Position numbers and translations under genes: made by a program. Below, in pieces: positions 59,102 through 64,000 of a stretch of DNA of 64,000 bases (position 1 is its first letter; every line of letters begins with the position of its first letter). Below the pieces are notes generated by a model. That model was not told the DNA's origin. It saw only the letters and a list, made by a program, of their open reading frames with translations, and searched no databases. Location: the NCBI RefSeq assembly GCF_017991995.1, contig NZ_JAGOPN010000007.1:62001-126000 (forward strand), given 5' to 3'. The stretch comes from Pseudacidovorax sp. Lineage in GTDB: Bacteria; Pseudomonadota; Gammaproteobacteria; Burkholderiales; Burkholderiaceae_C.

Positions 59102-59657
59102 GATGAATCTCCTTACGATTGAACAAGGTTCGCGCCCATCGCGTCCTTGTTGTGATCCGACCGGCGGGAGACGGGCTGGCTGCACCGCTTGCGGTCGCAA
59201 CGCAGTGGAGAACCGGGAGGCGAAAAGAATTTGTCCCGCGAGGAATGCGCGCAGCGCAGGGGGAAATTGTTTTCGCCGGACGGTTGCAGCCATAAAGCCC
59301 GAGGCGCAGCCGTGCCACCGCCAGGATTCACAACAAGACAAGGACGCCTTGGGCCGAACCGCTTCGAAAGGAGACAGGGCTGACTCGGCATCCCCGCACG
59401 AACGCTGCACTGGCTCGCTCCCAGACGCGGGCCAGGTCAACACCCCAATGACGGGCGAGAACGCCCCGGTCACACCTTGCGGCGCCAGTCTTGAGGCGTG
59501 GCATGGAAGCTCCATAGCGATGCCGGGCGGGATGCCCGTGAACCGTCCTTCGTAACGTGATGGGCAGGAACCGTCAGCGTCGGGGACGGCACGCATCCGT
59601 ACAACCTGCCGCAGCAAGCTCCAGCGTATTCGCCAGTTCCCCGCCCATCGCGGCGGG
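59102..59657. other. Non-coding leader upstream of DUF736
   Basis: About 550 bp with no supported gene. It contains a long interrupted inverted repeat at 59221-59275 (CGAAAAGAATTTGTCCC with GGGAAATTGTTTTCG) ~120 bp upstream of the DUF736 start. This could be a 5' leader structure or a small RNA. Nothing else was identified. Confidence 0.5.
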
Positions 59658-59871
59658 GGCGCCGGCTTGGCCGATCCGGCGTTGCCGGTTCGGCGGTATT
59701 CGACGGGCGTCAAGCACCGCGCGGCAGGGATGAGCCTTGCGCCGATCCTCAGGAGGCAAGCGCAGGCGCGAAGGCGTGAGGGATTGAAGCCGAATGGCCG
59801 TAATTCGGCACGAAGCACGGGACGCAGCTCGAAAGCCCGGCGGCGCTTCGCGCCGACACGCCCATGCCATT
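59658..59871. repeat. Duplicated structured non-coding element, copy B
   Basis: Second copy of the element at 58422-58645. Hairpin 1 is kept (59670-59694, loop GTT) and hairpin 2 reads CGGCGC-TTC-GCGCCG (59841-59855). A T-A pair in copy A is a C-G pair in copy B, so the stem is preserved through a double change. A ~14-bp stretch of copy A (near 58526) is missing. Confidence 0.75.
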
Positions 59872-59891
59872 CAATATGCCCTCAGGAAAAA

Positions 59892-60284
59892 CTAAAGATG
59901 CGGCATGAGCCAGAACCACAATGCCACCCCCATCACCAGCCACAGCGCCACGATCATCACTGCCCCGAACCGGCTCCGCGGCTTGGCGCCTTCCGCCAGC
60001 ATCCATTCATCGGCCTGAATACGGCATTGCGCCAGCACATCGGATGGCAGCAGCTTCACAGTCAACCAGATCAGCACGGGCAACAAGATCACATCGTCCA
60101 CATAACCCAGCACCGGAATGAAGTCTGGAATCAGGTCAATGGGACTGAGCGCATAGGCCACCACGAACAGCCCCAGCGCCTTGGCATACCAAGGCGTGCC
60201 GGGATGCTTGCCGGCAAACCACAGCGTCACGCCATCACGCTTGATCCGCCTGGCCCAAGCCTTCAAGGTGACGCCGATGCTCAT
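59892..60284 (-). CDS. DUF1232 (YkvA-like) membrane protein coupled to dmeF
   Basis: 130 aa. DUF1232 signature WYAKALGLFVVAYALSPIDLIPDFIPVLGYVDDVILLPVLIWL, plus a C-terminal membrane helix (FGAVMIVALWLVMGVALWFW). Function unknown. The ATG overlaps the dmeF stop by 4 bp (ATGA), indicating translation coupling with the metal exporter; a role in metal export or envelope adjustment is only inferred. Confidence 0.88.
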   Translation of the reverse strand: MSIGVTLKAWARRIKRDGVTLWFAGKHPGTPWYAKALGLFVVAYALSPIDLIPDFIPVLGYVDDVILLPVLIWLTVKLLPSDVLAQCRIQADEWMLAEGAKPRSRFGAVMIVALWLVMGVALWFWLMPHL

Positions 60285-61234
60285 GCGGCCCCGCGCTGCA
60301 CTTCGATCGTGACATGCGACAGTTCGTGAATATGCGCGAGCAGTGCCTTGTAGTGCGCGGGCTCCTGGGGCTCCCGAGCCACCAGTGAGACGATGGCCGC
60401 GAAATGCCCTGGCCCCACCTGCCAGACATGCAGATCTGTAACCTCGCTTCCCGTCGGCTCCACGGCCTCCCGAATCTCCTGCCGCACTTCCTCGCCCTCG
60501 ACTGCCGCATCGAGCAACACGCTGCCGGAGTCCCGGATCAGCCCCCATGACCAGCGGGCAATCACCAGCGCGCCCACCACACCCATGACCGGATCAGCCC
60601 ACAGCCAGCCGTAGCTGCGGCCGAGCAGCAGCGCGACGATGGCGAATACGGATGTCAGCGCATCGGCCAACACATGGATGTACGCGGCGCGCAGATTGTT
60701 GTCGCGGCTCTTGCCTGGCACATGATGGTCGTGATCGTGGTGGTGATGTCCATGATTGTGACCGTGATGCGCATGGTCGTCCTTCAGCAGCCAAGCGCAG
60801 ACCAGGTTGACGCCCAGGCCCACGACAGCCACGGCGATCGCCTGGTTAAAGTCGATATGGATGGGTTGGGTGAGCCGTACCAGACTTTCCCAAGCGATCA
60901 GCAGGGCAATCAAGGCCAGGACGATCGCGCTGGCGAAGCCGGCCAGATCGCCGAGCTTGCCCGTGCCGAAGGTAAAGCGCGGATTGCCCACATGCTGGCG
61001 CGCAAAGCGGTAGGCCAGCGCGGTAATCAGCATCGCGCCCGCATGGGTGGACATATGCCATCCATCGGCCACCAGCGCCATGGAGCCGTAGATCGAACCG
61101 GCCACGATTTCCACCAGCATCATGCTGGCCGTGAGAGCGATCACCAGCCACACCTTGCGCTCATTGCGCTGGTGGTCGCTGCCGAGAAAGAAATGGTCGT
61201 GGCCTGAGGCCGAGGGGGTATAGGTCATTGTCAT
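60281..61234 (-). CDS. dmeF: DmeF-like CDF-family cation efflux protein (Co/Ni)
   Basis: 317 aa, six membrane helices. TM2 has the ALVADGWHMSTHAG motif characteristic of DmeF and TM5 has YIHVLADALTS (HxxxD). A His-rich cytoplasmic loop (HAHHGHNHGHHHHDHDHH, ~residues 152-171) and the C-terminal dimer domain follow. DmeF exports Co(II) and Ni(II) by proton antiport. It is 46 bp downstream of the RcnR-type regulator gene, the dmeRF arrangement. Confidence 0.92.
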   Translation of the reverse strand: MTMTYTPSASGHDHFFLGSDHQRNERKVWLVIALTASMMLVEIVAGSIYGSMALVADGWHMSTHAGAMLITALAYRFARQHVGNPRFTFGTGKLGDLAGFASAIVLALIALLIAWESLVRLTQPIHIDFNQAIAVAVVGLGVNLVCAWLLKDDHAHHGHNHGHHHHDHDHHVPGKSRDNNLRAAYIHVLADALTSVFAIVALLLGRSYGWLWADPVMGVVGALVIARWSWGLIRDSGSVLLDAAVEGEEVRQEIREAVEPTGSEVTDLHVWQVGPGHFAAIVSLVAREPQEPAHYKALLAHIHELSHVTIEVQRGAA

Positions 61235-61280
61235 CGGGGAGTCCCTGTCATCTGGAAAAGGTCGCCGGCGGGCGGCGGGT

Positions 61281-61553
61281 TTATTTCATGTAGGCTCGGA
61301 TGACCTCGACCATTTCCTCGCCGCCCTGGCGGCGCTCCTTGTCCGTTTCAACTTCCAGGACGTGCTCGCGCAAATGGTCTTCCATCACCTCGGCGGTCAG
61401 GCCATTGACCGCGCCGCGCACTGACGCGATCTGGCGTAGCACTTCCACGCACGCCGCGTCTGATTCCAAAGCGCGCTCGATGCCTTCCAACTGCCCTTTG
61501 ATGCGGCGAACACGGGCGACCAGCTTGTCTTTCTGGCGAGAGGTATGGGACAT
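61281..61553 (-). CDS. dmeR: DmeR, RcnR/CsoR-family Ni/Co repressor
   Basis: 90 aa from ATG 61551-61553. All-helical CsoR/RcnR fold with RVRRIKGQLEGIERAL. The residues His3, Cys35, His60 and His64, which form the Ni/Co site of E. coli RcnR, are all present at the same positions. Metal binding should release the repressor from the operator and turn on dmeF. A TTG four codons upstream would push His3 out of place and is rejected. Confidence 0.93.
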   Translation of the reverse strand: MSHTSRQKDKLVARVRRIKGQLEGIERALESDAACVEVLRQIASVRGAVNGLTAEVMEDHLREHVLEVETDKERRQGGEEMVEVIRAYMK

Positions 61554-61567
61554 GACAGCCGACAATT

Positions 61568-61590
61568 AATATAGTCTAGGGGGCTATATT
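61568..61590. promoter_or_regulatory. DmeR operator overlapping the dmeR promoter
   Basis: AATATAG-TCTAGGGGG-CTATATT: perfect 7-bp inverted arms around a G-tract, the layout of RcnR/CsoR type-2 operators. It lies 14 bp upstream of the dmeR ATG, so binding would block transcription of dmeRF. Confidence 0.75.
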
Positions 61591-61813
61591 ATAACAACAG
61601 CAAAGACGGCATGAGGCGCAGCCGGAAAACCCGACAGCGCGTTGCCGGGCGTGACGCCCGGCAATTTCAACGCCGCCGCCTGAGTGCCAGCGAAGGCGGC
61701 GGCGTTCTGATGGAGCTGTTGGGCCTTCAACACCGGGCGCGGCCACCGCCGCGCCCGGATTGGGCTTTTACCGCGCCCAGGACGGAACGGCCTGGGCGCG
61801 GTGCTGATCGCGG

Positions 61814-62023
61814 TTATTCCTTCGTTTTGATGAGCCACCACACGGCGCGCGGCAAGGCGCGTCCCGTGATGGGGTGAATGTCGGCGAGGTCGGCGCGCGT
61901 CGTCCAGCCCGAGGGCGGGAGGTAGCCGCACACGTCGCCATCGCCGCGCCAGCGGCGGGCGCGCACCGTGCCGGGCGCGTAGATCGCCTCCATGCGCGGG
62001 CGGCTGGTCGTGGTGCGGGTCAT
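61814..62023 (-). CDS. Small hypothetical ICE protein upstream of dmeR
   Basis: 69 aa from the ATG at 62021-62023, with GGAG about 7-10 nt before it. Sequence starts with MTRTTTSRPRMEAIYAPGTVRAR and ends with PITGRALPRAVWWLIKTKE; no known domain recognised, no membrane segment. It lies 63 bp downstream of parB, and its sequence is coherent, so it is kept as a probable small backbone gene. Confidence 0.6.
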   Translation of the reverse strand: MTRTTTSRPRMEAIYAPGTVRARRWRGDGDVCGYLPPSGWTTRADLADIHPITGRALPRAVWWLIKTKE

Positions 62024-62086
62024 GGGGCGGTTCTCCTTCCAGCGAAGCGCCCCGGTCAAGGCCGGGGCGATTGCCATTGGCGCGGG

Positions 62087-64000
62087 TCAAGCAGCCAGCG
62101 CCTCGGCGGGTTCATCCGCCATTACCTCGGCATCCTCCGGGGCGTCCTGTTCCGGGCCTTCCTCCTGCGCAGCTCCCTGCGAGCCTATGGCCTTGAAGAT
62201 GGCGGGCATCCAGCCCGTACCATCGGCCAGTCGTTCGGCTTCGCTGGCAATGTCGGCTTTCTTCAGCTTTGCCAACCGGGTGACGTGCTCGGGCGCGTAC
62301 TCGCCCACGGCTCGCAGAATCACGGCCTTTGGAACATGCCGGAAATACCCCTCGGCAGTCGGCTGCCACCACGCGGCCATGTCCAGCCCCACGGCCTGCG
62401 CTAGTTCCGCGCCCGGCTGCTGCACCGTGGCACGCGGCGTCACCACGTCCACCGTCGAAGCCACGCACACGGCCAGCAGCTTGACCAGTTCGCCTTGCTC
62501 CATCGCCAGCAGCGCAGCGAACAGTTCGGCGCTGTCCTCGGGCAGCTTCTCGCCCCATGCCTGCTGCGCCTCGTGCAGAGCCACAGCAGCAGGCGATTCC
62601 GGCCAGTCCGGGGCCATGCCTTCCAGCCTGTCCTGCACCGTGAGGCGAACCCCCAGCGGCAGATCGTGGCCGTAGTGACTGCCCTGCAAGATGGTTTGCA
62701 CCATGCCATGCACCAGCGCCGCCAGCGCCACCTGCGGATGCCGGGCGACTTCGGTTTGCAGCGCGGCGGTGCGGTGGGCGCTCAAGCGTTGGGCCAGCCG
62801 GTCGGACATGGCTGCGGCCTTGGGTGCTTCGTCGGCATCTTCGCCGTCGTCGTCGCCTTCGATTTCCGCGCCGCTAAAACCTTGGCGCAGCTTCTCCAGC
62901 GTGCGCAGCGCCTTGGCCTCGGCTTCGCGCAGCAACCCGCGATGAATGACGGCTTCGCCGTTGCGGTCGATGGTGACGATGGCACCGGCTGCGGCCTTCA
63001 CGCTCGCGGCATAGTCCAGCAAGCCATCCTCCAATGCCTGCAACTGCTCGCCCAGGCGCTCGCCTTCTTCCTGCAAGGCTTCGGCCTTGTCCTCGTCGTC
63101 GGCGTCCATCGCGGCATCAATGGCTTCGGCCACTTCCTGCATCTTGGCCTGCAACTTCTCGATGCGCTGTGCGTCGCGCTTGCCCGGTGCGCGGCGCTCC
63201 CTCGGCGCACGCTGAAAGGCGTGCAGGTCGGCATGGGTCACGCCCGGCGTGGCATCCACCCATGCCCAGCCCTCGGTGCGGATTGTGTCGGCAATGCTCG
63301 CCAGCTTCTGGCGCACCAGCGTTTCCAGCAGAGCGGCATCGTTGAGGTACACGCCCGCATCGCCTTCCGCGAACAGGTCGCGGCGGATGCCTCCGCCTGC
63401 CTGCTCGTAGGTGTCCAACCCGACAAAGCGCACCAGCGGATGCGATGCCCCAATCTCGCGCTCGGTCAGCCGCTCGCGCAAGTTGGACGGGTTGCGCTGC
63501 CACTGTGGCGCATCATAGAACGCGGCCTCCTGCGCGGCGTGGTCGTCGGTGATGGACAGCGCCATCAACTGATCCAGCGTCACGGCATCGGCGCGATAGT
63601 CGGCCATCAGGCGGGGCGAGACATTCGCCAGCTTCAAGCGGCGCTGCACCACCAGCGGCGTGACGGAGAAATCCGCCGCAATGTCCTCGATGGGCCGGCC
63701 CTCGGCCACCAATGCCGCAAACGCTTCAAACTGATCTGCGGGGTGCATGGCTTCGCGCTGCACGTTTTCGGTGAGGCTGGCCGTGCGGGCCGTGCCATCG
63801 GCCACCTGCAGGCAAGGCACCTCCCAATCCTTGGCGATGCGGTGTTTCTTCGCCAGCAGCTTGAGGGCTGCAAGGCGTCGGCCACCGGCCACCACCTCGT
63901 AATGCTCGCCATCAGCGGCGGGAATCACGATCAGGTTTTGCAGCAGGCCAACGCGCTGGATGCTCGCGGCCAGTTCGGGGATGGACATGCGCGGGGTCTT
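62087..64000 (-). CDS. parB: ParB/RepB/Spo0J-family protein, N-terminus beyond right edge
   Basis: At least 637 aa visible. The frame stays open to the window edge as Lys-Thr-Pro-Arg-Met-Ser-Ile, the usual NVRKTPR run of ParB-like proteins, so the true start is outside. The ParB nuclease-like domain (ELAASIQRVGLLQNLIVIP, EVVAGGRRLAALKLL, CLQVADGTARTASLTENVQREAMHPADQFEAF) is followed by the KorB-type HTH (IEDIAADFSVTPLVVQRRLKLANV). A long acidic coiled-coil region and C-terminal domain follow. It is probably a partition or ICE regulatory factor; it is far from parA, as usual in this family. Confidence 0.9.
   Translation of the reverse strand, partial: KTPRMSIPELAASIQRVGLLQNLIVIPAADGEHYEVVAGGRRLAALKLLAKKHRIAKDWEVPCLQVADGTARTASLTENVQREAMHPADQFEAFAALVAEGRPIEDIAADFSVTPLVVQRRLKLANVSPRLMADYRADAVTLDQLMALSITDDHAAQEAAFYDAPQWQRNPSNLRERLTEREIGASHPLVRFVGLDTYEQAGGGIRRDLFAEGDAGVYLNDAALLETLVRQKLASIADTIRTEGWAWVDATPGVTHADLHAFQRAPRERRAPGKRDAQRIEKLQAKMQEVAEAIDAAMDADDEDKAEALQEEGERLGEQLQALEDGLLDYAASVKAAAGAIVTIDRNGEAVIHRGLLREAEAKALRTLEKLRQGFSGAEIEGDDDGEDADEAPKAAAMSDRLAQRLSAHRTAALQTEVARHPQVALAALVHGMVQTILQGSHYGHDLPLGVRLTVQDRLEGMAPDWPESPAAVALHEAQQAWGEKLPEDSAELFAALLAMEQGELVKLLAVCVASTVDVVTPRATVQQPGAELAQAVGLDMAAWWQPTAEGYFRHVPKAVILRAVGEYAPEHVTRLAKLKKADIASEAERLADGTGWMPAIFKAIGSQGAAQEEGPEQDAPEDAEVMADEPAEALAA

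Larger units (their letters stand above)
25754..64000. mobile_element. Tn4371-family integrative and conjugative element (partial, integrase end outside window)
   Basis: Gene content and order match the Tn4371 backbone: parB, repA and parA, traF, RlxS-type relaxase, LysR (TraR-like), traG and trbBCDEJKLFGI with DUF736, DUF2958, DUF2285, DUF2840, AlpA-like and DUF2274 companions, ending at a TTTTTCAT core. Two metal cargoes are inserted in the backbone: Cu between relaxase and LysR/traG, and Co/Ni between parB and DUF736. The element spans more than 38 kb here. The integrase was not seen and should lie to the right of 64000. Confidence 0.92.

Noticed and set aside
61584-62090. 168-codon minus-strand frame over the dmeR-parB gap
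   Set aside because: It has no recognisable domain and is a different frame of the smaller coherent 69-aa gene at 61814-62023.
1-64000. CRISPR arrays, tRNA or rRNA genes, insertion sequences
   Set aside because: None could be supported: no regularly spaced identical repeats beyond the three iterons, no transposase, and no tRNA-like or rRNA sequence recognised by eye.

Overview
The window is high-GC DNA from a betaproteobacterium, most likely a Comamonadaceae (Acidovorax/Delftia/Comamonas-like) member. This is inferred from protein style and gene content; no rRNA or tRNA gene is present to fix it. It has two parts that meet at about 25.75 kb: chromosome on the left, and an integrated Tn4371-family conjugative element (ICE) that continues past the right edge.

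Chromosome, 1-18.4 kb (all minus strand): a type VI secretion cluster in transcription order tssH(clpV)-tssB-tssC-hcp-tssJ-tssK-pentapeptide protein-tssL-tssM-tagF-FHA protein-tssE-tssF-tssG (cut by the left edge). It encodes sheath, inner tube, baseplate and membrane complex plus the TagF/FHA module of post-translational control; vgrG and tssA are not in the window. TssJ lacks the usual lipobox cysteine.

Chromosome, 18.7-25.7 kb: two tandem AroE-like dehydrogenases diverge from a PcaR/PcaU-type IclR regulator, with a PcaR-like operator between them and an intrinsic terminator after the second aroE. Both AroE paralogues keep the catalytic Lys/Asp but have lost the two substrate-binding serines. 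An acyltransferase-3 membrane protein, a nitronate monooxygenase and a DmdC-like acyl-CoA dehydrogenase follow.

ICE, 25.75 kb to the right edge: the 8-bp Tn4371 attachment core (TTTTTCAT on the minus strand) lies 86 bp upstream of the acyl-CoA dehydrogenase start. On the minus strand, read right to left: parB, dmeR-dmeF-DUF1232 (Co/Ni efflux), DUF736, an XRE regulator (plus strand), DUF2958, DUF2285, an AlpA-like protein, repA, an iteron array, parA, a small RHH protein, DUF2840, traF, a candidate oriT, the relaxase, a copper cargo, an eexN-like gene and a LysR regulator, then traG, copG, trbBCDEJKLFGI and DUF2274, ending in a strong hairpin. The traG-trb genes are linked by many 4-bp ATGA overlaps. 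trbL has a one-base frameshift, so mating may be impaired unless this is a sequence error.

Copper cargo (38.5-50.4 kb): copRS (plus) diverges from copA (multicopper oxidase), copB, DUF411, DUF2933, a Cu P1B-ATPase (copF), copC, copD and a copK-like gene. A perfect ATTACAT-TC-ATGTAAT palindrome lies between copA and copR. Other points of interest are a methionine-poor CopK, two related TrbK/EexN lipoproteins, three ~20-bp iterons next to parA/repA, and a ~200-bp duplicated non-coding element flanking the DUF736 gene, with a compensatory base-pair change in one hairpin.
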